The position numbers and the translations under genes are program-made. DNA of 64,000 bases from Portunus trituberculatus (lineage: Eukaryota > Arthropoda > Malacostraca > Decapoda > Portunidae), in the NCBI RefSeq assembly GCF_017591435.1, contig NC_059272.1:5258994-5322993 (forward strand). Direction: 5' to 3'. Every line of letters begins with the position of its first letter. The first letter of the stretch is position 1. Of this stretch, positions 15,084-25,359 are shown piece after piece. A model generated the notes under the pieces. That model saw only the letters and a list, made by a program, of their open reading frames with translations. It ran no database searches and was not told where the DNA came from.

Positions 15084-16207
15084 CTCCCCCCTTCAGACAT
15101 CCACTCAGCACATCCACACCCTTCCTACTCAGATGCACACCATCCCTAGCATACAAATCCCTTCGCCCATAGAACCTATCCCATACATCCACAAAGCTGA
15201 CACCCACATCCTTACACATCCCTTTTACCCAATCATTCACACCAATGGCCCTAGACAACCATTCCCTGCTAACATACACACGAGGCAAGATTCCTGACAC
15301 TACACACCTCCTACCACTCTCCCTTATCTTGCCTAACATTTCCCGAAATCTTGCCACTAACTCCTCCGACCCACCTGCTCTGACATCATTCCCACCTACG
15401 TGCAAAACTACTACACCCTCCCTCTCCATCCCCTCAACCCTCTTCTGCACCTCCTCACTCACTGCCTTCACACCTGCACCAGGCATACACACGTTCGTCC
15501 TCCTATCCCTGTCTTTCCCACAGAAAGTGCTATCTAAATACCTAACCTGAGAGTCACCCACTACACACACCTGAGGTGTGCTAGGCACAACCATCCTCCT
15601 CCTCTCCTCTACCCCCTTCTTTTCCTTTCACTCACCACAACCACTTCATTCACTCCACTCTCACTCTCACTCTCCCCCTCCCCCTCCAACAAACCGAACC
15701 TATTTTCACACTCAACAGGTTTAGTCCTATCCTCCCTAACTGCCTCCGCTTTCCTTCCCTCGCAACCTGCCATCTCTGCCCATCCTGACTACTATCTTTC
15801 CCAGTCTGGCTCGCCTGCTCCCTCTTCCCCACTCTGCTCTTCCCGACAGAGGGCCAAGCCACCCTGTCGCCCTCAGAAGGTCCAACCTTCGGCCTAACAC
15901 TGATCTCCTGCCTAATTTTTTCCACTGCCTCCCCAAGCCTCTTAACCTCCTCCTTCAACTCAAAGATGAGAACTTCATTCGCACTTTTCCCCTCACTTAG
16001 CTTTCTCATTTCCTCTCGCAATTCTCGGTGCTCAAGAGAAAGAACTAAATTCTCGCTTTTGAGCCTACACACCATACACTCAGAAAAGTCAACGACCTTC
16101 CTGTCATACCCACACATCTCACACACAACAAACTCTCCCAATCCCATCTCAACACTCTCTTTCACGCACTCAATCACACTCTGATATACCTCAGTAGCTA
16201 CCGCCAT
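15061..16207 (-). pseudogene. CR1-like ORF1 protein: Cys motif, coiled coil, SGNH esterase
   Basis: ORF1 proteins of CR1-type LINEs bind element RNA and often carry an esterase. The first part (16207-15650) has a CxxC...CxxC pattern (CEMCGY and CMVC) that could bind zinc, then a charged coiled coil, then a basic Gly/Ser-rich linker. After a frameshift near 15600-15650 the second part (15594-15061, 177 residues) shows the SGNH/GDSL hydrolase blocks: GDSQ (Ser15), GGND (Asn69) and DGVHL (Asp151, His154). All expected catalytic residues are present, so the domain looks biochemically intact even though the whole ORF is split. The substrate is not known. Confidence 0.8.
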
Positions 16208-16257
16208 ACTAATTTACAATCCGTTAACTCACAAACAAATAAAAATACTTGGTGACG

Positions 16258-17004
16258 GCGGGGTGGGGAAGACAGAATAGGAATACAAAAGCTAAAAGGA
16301 GAAGGTGGAAGCTAAGAGATGCAGGATAGGAGAATTTCCAGGTAGACCTGAATGAGAGATGCTGGGAAGGTGAAAGCTTGAATGATGAGGATGAATTGAA
16401 TGATAGATTTGTTGAGAATGTGAGGAACGCAGCTGCCAGTCAGATAGGATATGTGAGAACGAGTGCCAGAAAGCATACATGTAAGCCCTGGTGGAACGAT
16501 GAGGTTTGGGATGCCAGGAGAGAGAGAGAAAGAGATTAAATAGGGTGTGTAGACAGCTGAGAAAGAGGAGGCATGAGAGTGAAGAGGCAGAAAGTGATTA
16601 CCAGAATGCATGGACAGCATATGTGAGGCAGCAGCGAGTGATGAAGCGGAAGATAATGAATGCCAAGGCTAGGTGTGAGAGAAGCGTGATTCAGTCTCTC
16701 AGAGAGAAAGGCGTGGAAGGTGGCAAAGAATGGTATAGATTCCTGAGGGGTGAGGGGATGTCTGACCGTGAAAATGTGGAGAGCCTCAAGATGAATGGGA
16801 CAGTGGTGACAGATAAGGAAGAGATGAGAAAGGTGATCAAAGAGTTCTGGGAAGAGATTGGAGGGGAAGGTGAGGTATTTGATGTGAAAGAAGGGTGTGT
16901 GACACTGGAGAGAAAGGACGCGGATGAATTGAATGAAAGAATCAGCAGAGAGGAAGAGGAGAAATGTGTGAAAAGGCAAAAGAATGGTAAGGCAACAGGG
17001 CCAG
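16258..17004 (+). mobile_element. fragment of a different LINE (EN-RT linker)
   Basis: Plus-strand fragment with KPWWNDEVWD (about 16480) and a long charged linker leading to KRQKNGKATGPDS at about 16970-17003, the start of the reverse transcriptase domain. The 16506-17045 frame covers most of it. It lacks the endonuclease core and the RT palm. The right edge is cut exactly where the foldback element begins. The left edge is abrupt next to the CR1-like LINE. It resembles jockey/I-type elements; the clade is not certain. Confidence 0.7.
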
Positions 17005-17348
17005 ATTCCAATATGAAAAATTTTGTCACGTTCTTTTTAGTCTAAATAAAAGGTTTATGAATTACATATATTATGTTTATTTTTCCATTGGGATAGCATT
17101 CGAAGAACCGGGATGGATATGAAGCCATCCTAACTTGTCCTATCACACTGGCCTATAATGCGCGGAACCAGGAACATCCGCTCTAGATAGCTGGAACTTG
17201 CTCGGAATTAGCGGAACCAAGTTGGGATGGCTTCATATCCATCCCGGTTCTCCGTATGCTATCCCAATGGAAAAGTAAACATAATATATATAATAAAAAA
17301 CTTTTATTTGAACTAAAAAGAACGTGACTAAATTTTTTATATTGGAAT
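17005..17348. repeat. foldback (inverted-repeat) element, 344 bp
   Basis: Arms about 17005-17150 and 17210-17348 are reverse complements: ATTCCAATAT at the left tip and ATATTGGAAT at the right tip, GTCACGTTCTTTTTAGT, CCATTGGGATAGCAT and GGGATGGATATGAAGCCATC all match. A loop of about 60 bp separates them. No coding sequence. It would fold into a long hairpin when transcribed. Confidence 0.88.
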
Positions 17349-18034
17349 ATTAAATAATATTTCATCAATTTAGAAAGGTAAAGTATATACATTTCATGTC
17401 GATAGTTTGGGCTCATGCCAACCATCTCTGACTCTAAAGTTGCCATCGTGCACATCTTAGCTTTTCTCTAGCTTCTTTAATTTCTTCTTCAACAAGAGGA
17501 AGTGCAAATGCAGTTCCAGGACAAAGCACAGGCTGAGGTATAAGCGGCATGGTTTTGTTCTGGTTTGTTTTGATTAGGCTTTGTCTTGGTTGGTGGGCCA
17601 TTTGCTTAGCATAGCAAGAACGCGGCCACCTTGTGTGTGATAGTCTGGTTTCGTACCAAGAACCATGGCCCGCGTTCCGCGTATCAGTGTGATAGCCCGA
17701 TCGACATCGCCTTATGGGGAGCGTAGGCATTTTTTCAGTGAAAATATACACTTTTTGTGATTATTCGTTCATTCGGTCCATAACACCCTAAATTATCGTT
17801 CTGTGATGTTCATTTGTAAAGATCAAATGTCATTTCTCCCAGGAAGCCATTTTTAAATGCCCCGCACTCTTGCGTCATCGTATGAGTCACGCGGAAAAAA
17901 AATGATGTATCATACATTACTTATTTCAACTTATAAGATTTTATATGCATATTTTTCTCTCGATAAATTTCACCCCTTGGCATACTAATCTTCAGCAGGA
18001 CTCGCTCAGAGTCACAGACAGTCTGTAGACTCAG
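17349..18034. other. unassigned sequence
   Basis: Contains an open frame of 105 codons on the minus strand (17751-17434) that I do not recognise. Its composition gives no clear sign of being a real gene. Nothing else supported. Confidence 0.4.
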
Positions 18035-18367
18035 CAGTGGTTCCCAAACTATCTTACCTGACGCCCCCTTCTTGCTTCCAGTAGACCCGCACGCCCCCCC
18101 CTCCCACTTCCTCTTTTGCTCATGTGAACTTATTTTATTTTATTGCATTTATTTCTTAGCATTGTTCAGGAAAACAGATCTCTGTTTGTATTAAATTTTA
18201 ATAATGAAAGCCACTCAAACAAATAATAGTACATTCCAGAGAGACATTTTGATTTTATTATTCTTATAATCTATTAAAACATTTTTTTTAGCAGATGACT
18301 TCACGCCCCCCTTGAATTCTCTTTACGCCTCCCTAGGGGGGCGCGCCCCCCAGTTTGGGAACCACTG
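18035..18367. mobile_element. hAT-type MITE
   Basis: 333 bp bounded by perfect 16-bp inverted repeats, CAGTGGTTCCCAAACT and its reverse complement, a classical hAT (Charlie-like) terminus. Inside are C-rich stretches ACGCCCCC and, inverted, GGGGGGCG next to the right end. The flanks share TGTAGA but a clean 8-bp target duplication is not seen. No transposase. Confidence 0.8.
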
Positions 18368-18601
18368 CAGTGTAGAGCTTATTGTATCCACAGGCGCAGG
18401 AGGGGGAGGACGGGGACGTCTTCCGGCAGGCCGGTGTCACATGCCAAAGTGTGGCCCGTGACAAAGTGTTTAGTTGCGTCTTCTGCGCATGCGCGGCCTG
18501 GGAGCAGACGACAGTCACACTATGGCATGCCTATAGCTATGACAGAGTGTGACTCGTTATATTGTGTGAATTCAAACAAAATTTGATTTTTTTTTTTTTT
18601 A

Positions 18602-18909
18602 ATATTACAGCAGCCATTGACTTTCAGCTTGTATCAGTGGAAAGACTAGGGCCTCACTATAAGTAAGAAAAAGAACCAAATAGCATAAATATCACTTATT
18701 TGTTTCATATGGCTGGCCTGAAATATGTTGTGACTGAAAACTGTTAATATAGCTCATTTTGCAATAATACACCAGACATGGACCTTGAAATGTATGTCAG
18801 TGGAAAGATTGGTGCCTTGTTATATAATACACGCAAGCATAAGGCAGAAATATCACACTCTATCATTGGCTGGCCTGAAACCGTGTGTGGCTCAAAATAA
18901 AATGTTTAT
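18602..18909 (+). repeat. tandem repeat array of about 160 bp, left part (2 units)
   Basis: Two diverged units (about 18602-18750 and 18751-18909) sharing AATACAC..GAC..CTTGAAATGT, TCAGTGGAAAGA, AAATATCAC and GGCTGGCCTGAAA with the four units to the right of the DIRS element. The second unit is cut after AATGTTTAT, where the DIRS element begins. Confidence 0.8.
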
Positions 18910-19066
18910 TTCTGTCACAGACACCTATTTTTCATACAAAATATAGCAGTTCCACTGCTCCACATACCTTTTCGCCGAGAAACCACCCGCTTTAGCGCTA
19001 CGCCTGGCAGCGCGGCGCTCATTGCTACCGCCAGCACACTGCGTGGACAACTGTCAGTTATTTCTC
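18910..19066. repeat. DIRS left inverted terminal repeat
   Basis: From about 18924 to 19066 it matches the reverse complement of 24345-24486 with few differences (shared TAGCGCTACGCCTGGCAG and CACACTGCGTGGACAAC). The outermost part (18910-18949) is repeated inverted in the internal complementary region. Confidence 0.9.
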
Positions 19067-19152
19067 GGCGCGCAGAGCGAGTAGACCTGCGTTTCCGCCG
19101 CTGCATCCTTTCTTCCTTGCCTTTTTTCGCCTTCTTTTCTCCTCCTGTTTCT

Positions 19153-20826
19153 ATGGAGGAAGATTCTAGTGATGTTCCTGTGTCTGCCTGGTGTCTTCAC
19201 GGTTGGGAGAGTTACATAACCCTGTGTCTTCCCTGGCTATTGACCCACCTCTTTCAGCTCTCCCCTCGTCCTCGGACAGAGACCTGATGAAGTTCAGTGT
19301 CCTGCCCCCCCAGAGTCCTGACGCAAAAAGGTGTGTGCAGTCACATCAAGTCAGGGGGCCAGGGGAGGCCGTCCGGGGGCTTGAGGTGGCTTCCAAGCGT
19401 TCTCATCCTCCTAAGGATGACGCTAGAAGGATCAAGAAGTCCCGCCCCACCTCAGTGGTGACCGGTGCCCTGGCTCCTTCCCAGGCCCGGTCGGTGGGGG
19501 GGGACAGGGAGAGGGTGGACCAGTGCACTGCTCCTGGCCCCTCCCCCAAGGCCCAGGGTGAGGGCCCAGGCAAGGGTGATGCTCTGCCCCTTCACCTACC
19601 AGGTGGCTTGCCCACGCCCTTACCACGGGCTGCCACCTATGTCCTTTCGGCCGCTAGGGGCTCAGAATCAGCCGACCCCCCCTACGTCCTACCAAACCCA
19701 CTGTCTTACACCAGAGAGGCGCCAGGACCTCCTCTCCCCTCGAGGTGTGCGGTTCCCCTCTGAGGCTGGCGTCTTCGCTCCTGGAGGCACCCCCGGGACT
19801 GCCCGTCTCCGGGGTAGTGACCTTCTCCTCATGGATAGCACTGATAGACAGGTACTCCATGATTCCCCCCGGCCTTCTTGTTCGGGGTGGCAGGGCCCGG
19901 CCTCCTTGTCTCCAGGACCTGCCCCGTCCCTCCACATCCCCGGGGGGCTGGAGGAGGAGGAGACCCAGCCCCCATCGGCCTCCATGTACCATCGCATGAT
20001 GGATTACATCAATTCAGTGTTTGAGGACGCGAGGGGCCAAAGGCTTGAGCAAGAGGGTCCTCTCGCGCCCGGAGCTGGTGCACCTGAGTCACAGGGAGGG
20101 CCGATTCTCCTCGCTAGGGCTCAACCCCTCCAGTTCTTCAGGGAGCAAGCCAACAATGCTTACCTGAAGGCCAATGACAGGAAGCCGGCTTCTCTTGGTT
20201 ATCCTTCAGGCAGGTTTGCCAGGATATACACAGTATTGGACCAGGAAGGCTCAGGGAAGGCAACTGCCGTTAACCAGGATTTGCACCATGCCTTGAACTT
20301 GGGCTCCCGTGAGCCAAGGGTTATCCGTGACCAGCAGGAGGTCGCCAGGATGGAGGGAGTGGTCGGTCGTTCTCTGGACGCACTCAACTACTCTTTTTGG
20401 TGCTTAGGTGCCCTTCACCTACTGACGGTACCGCATCTCCCCTCGCACCTGTTGGATTTAGAGGGACAGCTCTTTAAGGCTGTCCGTATGGCCTTGAATG
20501 ACATCTGCCGTGATTCTACTTACGTCAATGCCAATCTTCGGGCCTGGAGAAGGGAGTCCTACATTGCCCTCCTCAGACCCACCTTCTCTCAGGTGGAGAA
20601 GGGCATCCTTAGACGGTCCCCCATCTTTTCTCCTCTCCTCTTTGATGAGGCCAAGCTGCAGGAGGCGTTCCAGTCTTCCAAGAGTAATGCTGCCATGACT
20701 CTCCATGAGACTGCTCTCAGGGCCCTGGCCCGTCCACGTCTGGCCACCGGTACTCCCTTGGTGGAGCGCGGTTCTCATCTTCCTGCCCCCTCAGCCTCGA
20801 GGCCTCCGGCTGCTCCTCCCCGGTGA
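19153..20826 (+). pseudogene. DIRS gag-like ORF, frameshifted
   Basis: The putative start ATG at 19153 opens 45 codons. The family-like reading then continues in the next frame (19191-19763) and shifts again to the frame ending at 20826. The N-terminal half is Pro/Ser-rich and low in order. From about 19980 (MYHRMMDYINSVFEDARG) a folded region follows to the C-terminus, with FFREQANNAYLK and RRESYIALLRPTFS. DIRS gag proteins have no strongly conserved motif, so the assignment rests on position and size. The last 120 bp overlap the RT frame. Confidence 0.65.
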
Positions 20827-22846
20827 GCACAAGTTCGCCCTCGTCCTGGGAATCCTCGGGGTGGATCTTCCAGACCGCTTTCTGCCCGCCCTAGTGGGCA
20901 GTCAGGAGGACGGAGGGGTAAGCCCTTTCGGAAATGACAGTCTTTCTCACCATGGGGTGGTGGGGGGCTGTCTGGCCCTTTGCTGGGAAGGTTGGCTCAA
21001 GATCGGGGCAGAGGAATGGGTCCTCAGCATTCTGCGGGAAGGCTACCAGATCCCCTTCTCTTCCCCTCCACCCCTGACTACTCTCTTCGAGGATCGCAGG
21101 GGTTATGCCCCAGGGTCACCCAAGGGTCTCGCCCTCGAGATGGAGCTCCAGCGTCTCTGGACAAAAGGGGCTATAGAGGAAGCGCCTCCCTCCCCAGGTT
21201 TCTACAGCCATGTGTTTGTCGTTCCAAAGGCCACAGGCGGGTTCCGCTCCATCATCGACCTCTCCCTCCTCAACAAGTACGTCATCACCACCAAATTCAG
21301 GATGGAGACTGTCCGGACGGTAATGTCGGCCATCCGACAGGACGACTGGATGGTGTCACTGGACCTTCAGGACGCATATCTTCAGGTGCCCATTCATCCC
21401 CACAGCCGTCAGTTCCTGCGCTTTGTGTGGGAGGGGTACCACTTTCAGTTTCGAGTCCTCTGCTTCGGTCTCTCCACTGCTCCGCAGGTTTTCACTCGTC
21501 TGATGGCTCCTGTCTCGGCAGAGTTCCATCGTCGGGGCTTCCGCATCCTTCGCTACCTCAACGACTGGTTGGTACTGGCCTCTTCAGCGGTAGAAGCTCG
21601 ACACGCCACAGCTTGTCTGCTCAGGCTCTGCTCGGACCTGGGCATCCGAGTAAATTGGGAGAAGTCATCCCTGACCCCTGCACAGGAGAAGACCTTCCTC
21701 GGGATGGTGATTCGCTTCCCTCTTTTGAGGGTTTTCCCGACCCAGGGGAGAATTCGAGGCCTCCAGGATTTACTCCGCTCCTTCCTCAGTTGCCCGTCCC
21801 CCCCAGCGGAGCACTGGTTGAGACTTCTGGGGCACATGTCTTCCCTCATACATCTAATGCAGGGATCCAGGAGGCGGACGCGTCTCTTGCAGATCCAACT
21901 GAACCAGCAATGGGACAGGTGGTCGATGCTAGACGACCATCCAGTCAGCTGGGACAGTGCTTCACGTCAGGACCTGGAATGGTGCCTGGAGGACGAGAAC
22001 TTGGGGCAGGGTCAGCCTCTTCAGGTTGCCATTCTGGACCACCTTCTCTACACGGATGCCTCTACAGTCGGCTGGGGTGCGTCGCTCCTCCAGGCTTCTG
22101 TGAGTGGCCTGTGGAACATCCAGGAACAGACGCTCCACGTGAACGTTTTAGAACTCCGTGTGATCCGCCTCGGCCTCCAGCACTTCACGAAGGTGGTGAG
22201 GGGCTCAGTTGTCGCTGTCTTCTCGGACAACACCACGGCTCTCGCTTACCTGCACAGGGAGGGGGGTACTCACTCTATCCTTCTCAACCTCGAGGCACGC
22301 CAGGTCCTCGACTGGGCAGAAGCGCATGCAGTGTCGATCTTGCCCCAGTTTGTGAGGGGCTCAGTCAATGTGGTGGCCGACTGCCTCAGCCGCCGACACC
22401 AATCCCTGTCCACAGAGTAGACCTTACATATGGATGTTTGTCACCTGCTGTGGCGGGTCTGGGGCTACCCGACAGTCGACCTGTTCGCCACTCGTCTCAA
22501 TTACCGGATTCCGAACTTTGTGTCTCCCTTTCAGGATCCGGCGGCCATTGCCACAGATGCCTTCCTCTACAATTGGGACAACCAGGATCTGTACGCCTTT
22601 CCACCCTTCCCCCTCATCAGGAGAGTTCTCAACAAGCTCCGGGCTTTCTGGAACACTCGTCTCATCCTCATAGCCCCTTACTGGCCTCAGAAGGAATGGT
22701 TTCCAGATCTGTTGGCGGCGTCGGTGGAGCCTCCCCGCCGCCTCCCTCTTCACAAAGATCTATTGAGACAGCCACACATCCACAAGTTCCACATCGGTCT
22801 CCCCGGGCTTCAGCTGACAGGGTGGAGACTATCCAGCACTTTCTGA
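20705..22846 (+). pseudogene. DIRS reverse transcriptase-RNase H with C-terminal MT-like domain
   Basis: Copies element RNA into DNA. Residue numbers are from 20705. RT fingers about 125-200 (VFVVPKATGGFRSIIDLSLL); motif A VSLDLQDAY (Asp220); motif B region LCFGLSTAPQVFT; motif C reads YLNDW at 284-288, so the first catalytic Asp is Asn (21560-21562). RNase H Asp451 (LLYTDAS), Glu483 (VLELRV), Asp508 (FSDNTTAL) and Asp559 (VVADCLSR) are all kept. A TAG at 22418-22420 interrupts the frame just after RNase H. The same frame resumes with PTVDLFATRLNYR to 22846, the conserved domain that follows RNase H in DIRS1 elements and is related to DNA adenine methyltransferases. Confidence 0.9.
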
Positions 22847-23889
22847 GGCACAGGGGTTTCTCCTCTAAGGTGGCCCAGTTCTTATCTCACGACAAGAGGC
22901 CTTCCTCTGCTTCTAACTATCAGCACAAGTGGAAGGTGTACAGGAAGTGGTGCAAAGATCACGGCCACACTGTCTCCAATCCCACAGTCTAAAAGGTCGC
23001 AGATTTTCTCATTCACCTGCGCCAGGATTGCAATCTGTCTATCTCTGCCATTAAGGGTTATAAGGCCATGCTGAATGGAGTCTTTGCAATCAGGGGCGTG
23101 GACCTCAACAATGACCGGGTGTTGAGTGCTATTGTCAAGCCGTGCTCTTCTCAACCCCGCAGACCTACTAGGAATCTTAGTCCTTCCTGGAACCTGGATG
23201 TAGTTCTTCGCTACCTGTCCAAGGCCCCCTTCGAGCCCCTTCGGCTCTCGTCCTCCAGGGACCTGTCCAGGAAGACTCTTTTTCTCCTGGCATTAGCTAC
23301 AGCGCAGAGGATAGGGGAGATCCAGGCCCTCTCCTCCCGGACTAGCTGGCAAGGACAGGATCTTATGGTCTGCTATCTCCCTGAGTTCATTGCTAAGACG
23401 GATACGGGAGTTCACAGCACGCCCCGGGAATTCCGTATTAAGAGCCTTACTTCCATTCTCGGTTCCATGGATGAGGAGCGCTTTTTGTGCCCTGTTCAGG
23501 CTCTCTGCCACTACTTACAATGGACTGCTTCAGAGGCAAGGCCCAGGAATCTGTTTGTTGCAGTTAAACGCCCTTCTCGACCTATGTCGAAAGCGGCCAT
23601 CTCATACTTCCTCAGGGATACCATCAAGTCTGCCCATGAGGCTATTTCTGACTCTGTCTGCCTCAAGGTCAATGCCCGTGCCCATGACATCCGTGGCATT
23701 GCTGCCTCCATGCTCCTCTGGGAAAACTGCTCGGTTCCGACCATCCTGAAGGCAGCACGCTGGAGGACTCACTCGGTCTTTGCCAATATAGTGCGGAAGG
23801 AAGGCGACGTTTTTTCCTGGGTCCAGTTGTTGCAGCCGGTCACATTGTGGGCTGACAACTACCACAAGTTCCTCTTTGCTCTGGGGTAA
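22819..23889 (+). pseudogene. DIRS tyrosine recombinase
   Basis: Integrates the circular DNA form. It is in a different frame from the RT and overlaps its end. The SAM-like core-binding part (VETIQHFLRHRGFSSK at 22822 on) runs to a TAA at 22990-22992, after which the same frame continues (KVADFLIHLRQD) to 23889. Numbering the part from 23068: Arg81 in ATAQRIGEI, His206 and Arg209 in AHDIRG, and Trp232 in AARWRTHS follow the family. At the usual place of the nucleophilic tyrosine, about ten residues later, the frame reads FANIVRKE, with Val242 where Tyr is expected. One stop plus this change make it inactive as written. Confidence 0.85.
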
Positions 23890-24206
23890 CGCTTCGGCTC
23901 CCTCAGGTGAACACCCCAGTGCTCACTTACACTGCTCGTCTTAGATGATTGGGTCAGTAGCCGGGGTTTTCTCCTCTGCGTCAGGGTATTGAGCACGCTC
24001 CTGGAACACTCATCCCCTGACCCCTAAGGCCTGCTCCCTTTTAGACACTCGGGTTAGGAGGACCTCCCAAATCCTCAGTTGAGCCCGCTGGCAGCCCTAT
24101 GCTGCCCGGCCTCAGCCAAGAGGTTAGTGTCTACATATGGACAGTTTGTTTTCACCCTCTATGCCTGGCACTTTCTTCTGACTCCCGCCTCCTTCAATGT
24201 TGGAGT

Positions 24207-24300
24207 CTGCTATATTTTGTATGAAAAACAGGTGTCTGTGACAGAAATCTAATTTTTAATACTAAAATTAATTTCTTCACTTACCTGTTTTTCATACAAA
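24207..24300. repeat. DIRS internal complementary region
   Basis: 24207-24246 is the reverse complement of the left end of the element (18909-18949). 24247-24300 is the reverse complement of the right end (about 24463-24524). The two halves meet at ..GACAGAAATCT.., which represents the circle junction of the element ends. Known in DIRS1 as the template that regenerates full ends. Confidence 0.92.
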
Positions 24301-24344
24301 ACTTCACTGCCCTCCCTTCCTCCCCCAGTCAGGTTCTCTTCTTT

Positions 24345-24524
24345 GAGAAATAACTGACGGTTGTCCACGCAGTGTGCTGGCGGCAGCAATGAGCGCCGCG
24401 CTGCCAGGCGTAGCGCTAAAGCGGGTGGTTTCTCGGCGAAAAGGTATGTGGAGCAGTGGAACTGCTATATTTTGTATGAAAAACAGGTAAGTGAAGAAAT
24501 TAATTTTAGTATTAAAAATTAGAT
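24345..24524. repeat. DIRS right inverted terminal repeat
   Basis: 24345-24486 matches the left ITR inverted. The outer 24487-24524 (AAGTGAAGAAATTAATT and on to TTAGAT) has no counterpart in the left ITR but is found inverted in the internal complementary region. Confidence 0.9.
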
Positions 24525-25160
24525 GTAGGTCATTTTTCAGTAACACACAAGACTTGAGCTTTGAAATGTGTGCCATTAGAAAGAATAGTGCCTCATGATA
24601 TAAAAAAAGATAACTGTAAAGTAGAAATATCACACTCTGTATCATATGGGTGGCCAAAAATAGTGTGTAGGTCAAAATAAAGTGTTTTTGTAGTTCATTG
24701 TTTAATAATAGACAAGACTTGAACCTTGAAATATGTGTGAGTAGAAAGATTACTGCCTCATTGTATAAGAAACATCAGTGTAAAGTAAAAATATCACATT
24801 CTGTATTATATGGTGGCCTAAAACAGTGTGTGAGTCAGAAACATGTAACTCATTTTTCAGTAATACACAAGACTTGAGCCTTGAAATATGAATCACTGAA
24901 AAGATTACTGCCTCATTGTATAAGAAAGATCATTGTAAAATAGAAATCACATTATCTATCATATAGTTGGCCAGAAACAGTGTGTGACTCAAAAGCAAAG
25001 CATTTATGTAGCTCATTTTTCAATAATACACAAGACAGTCCTTTGAATGTGTGTCATTTTAAAGAGTAATGTCTCATGATAAAATAAAGAGAAGTATAAA
25101 GTAAAAATGTCATATTCTGTATCATATTGCAGGCCTGAAACATTGTGTGAATCAAAACAG
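24525..25160 (+). repeat. tandem repeat array of about 160 bp, right part (4 units)
   Basis: Units at about 24525-24691, 24692-24847, 24848-25008 and 25009-25160. Shared words: AATACACAAGAC, CTTGAAATATG, AGATTACTGCCTCATTGTA, AAATATCACA, GGCCTGAAACA, GTGTGTGACTCA. Units have diverged by many substitutions and small indels. No open frame runs through them. Confidence 0.82.
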
Positions 25161-25359
25161 TTTTTCACACAAGACCTGTCATGATGGGTGTCTCAGTACC
25201 ATCAAATACCAAGCATAGAAACATAAGATATAAAATTCACACTGATTTGTCTGCATGTGATTGTGTGAGATAATGTTGACATAGCAAGTGTTGTCAGTAT
25301 ATGTGATTTTTGTTTTGAATTGTGTATCTTAATGTTCAAGATTTATGTTTCGGTAAAGA

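Larger units (their letters stand above)
11876..16250 (-). mobile_element. CR1-like LINE with esterase ORF1
   Basis: A nearly full-length non-LTR retrotransposon on the minus strand. From its 5' end: ORF1 (16207-15061), ORF2 (15083-12148), then a 3' untranslated region to about 11876 ending near an AT-rich ATTATTTATG-like tail. ORF2 starts inside the end of ORF1 (overlap about 15061-15083). The esterase-containing ORF1 followed by an EN-RT ORF2 is the established CR1/L2 arrangement. Its RT differs clearly from those of copies a-f, so it is another family. Confidence 0.85.
18910..24524 (+). mobile_element. DIRS1-like retrotransposon
   Basis: About 5.6 kb. It has inverted terminal repeats (18910-19066 and 24345-24524), gag-like, RT/RNase H and tyrosine recombinase genes in that order, and an internal complementary region (24207-24300) whose two halves match the outer left and outer right ends. 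This is the diagnostic DIRS1 layout; such elements integrate through a circular intermediate and a tyrosine recombinase, without target duplication. The flanks AATGTTTAT and GTAGGTC join into the uninterrupted repeat-unit sequence, so there is no target duplication. All three genes carry lesions. Confidence 0.93.

Noticed and set aside
12148..16207. Plus-strand open frames over the CR1-like LINE (for example 13031-13423 and 15245-15550)
   Set aside because: They are reverse-strand shadows of the LINE genes.
17434..17751. 105-codon minus-strand frame as a host gene
   Set aside because: No recognisable domain, no splice support, and it lies next to a foldback element; chance is the simpler explanation.
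19432..19999. Antisense open frames over the DIRS gag region
   Set aside because: GC-rich shadow frames with no homology; the sense frame has family-like features.
20980..22800. Open frame of about 670 codons overlapping the DIRS polymerase
   Set aside because: Its first 610 codons are an out-of-frame shadow of the RT/RNase H gene with a Pro/Ser/Gly-rich random composition. Only the last part, from about 22819, is the real recombinase.
24525..25160. A CRISPR-like repeat array
   Set aside because: The units are about 160 bp, diverged along their whole length, without short constant repeats and variable spacers, in a eukaryotic context.
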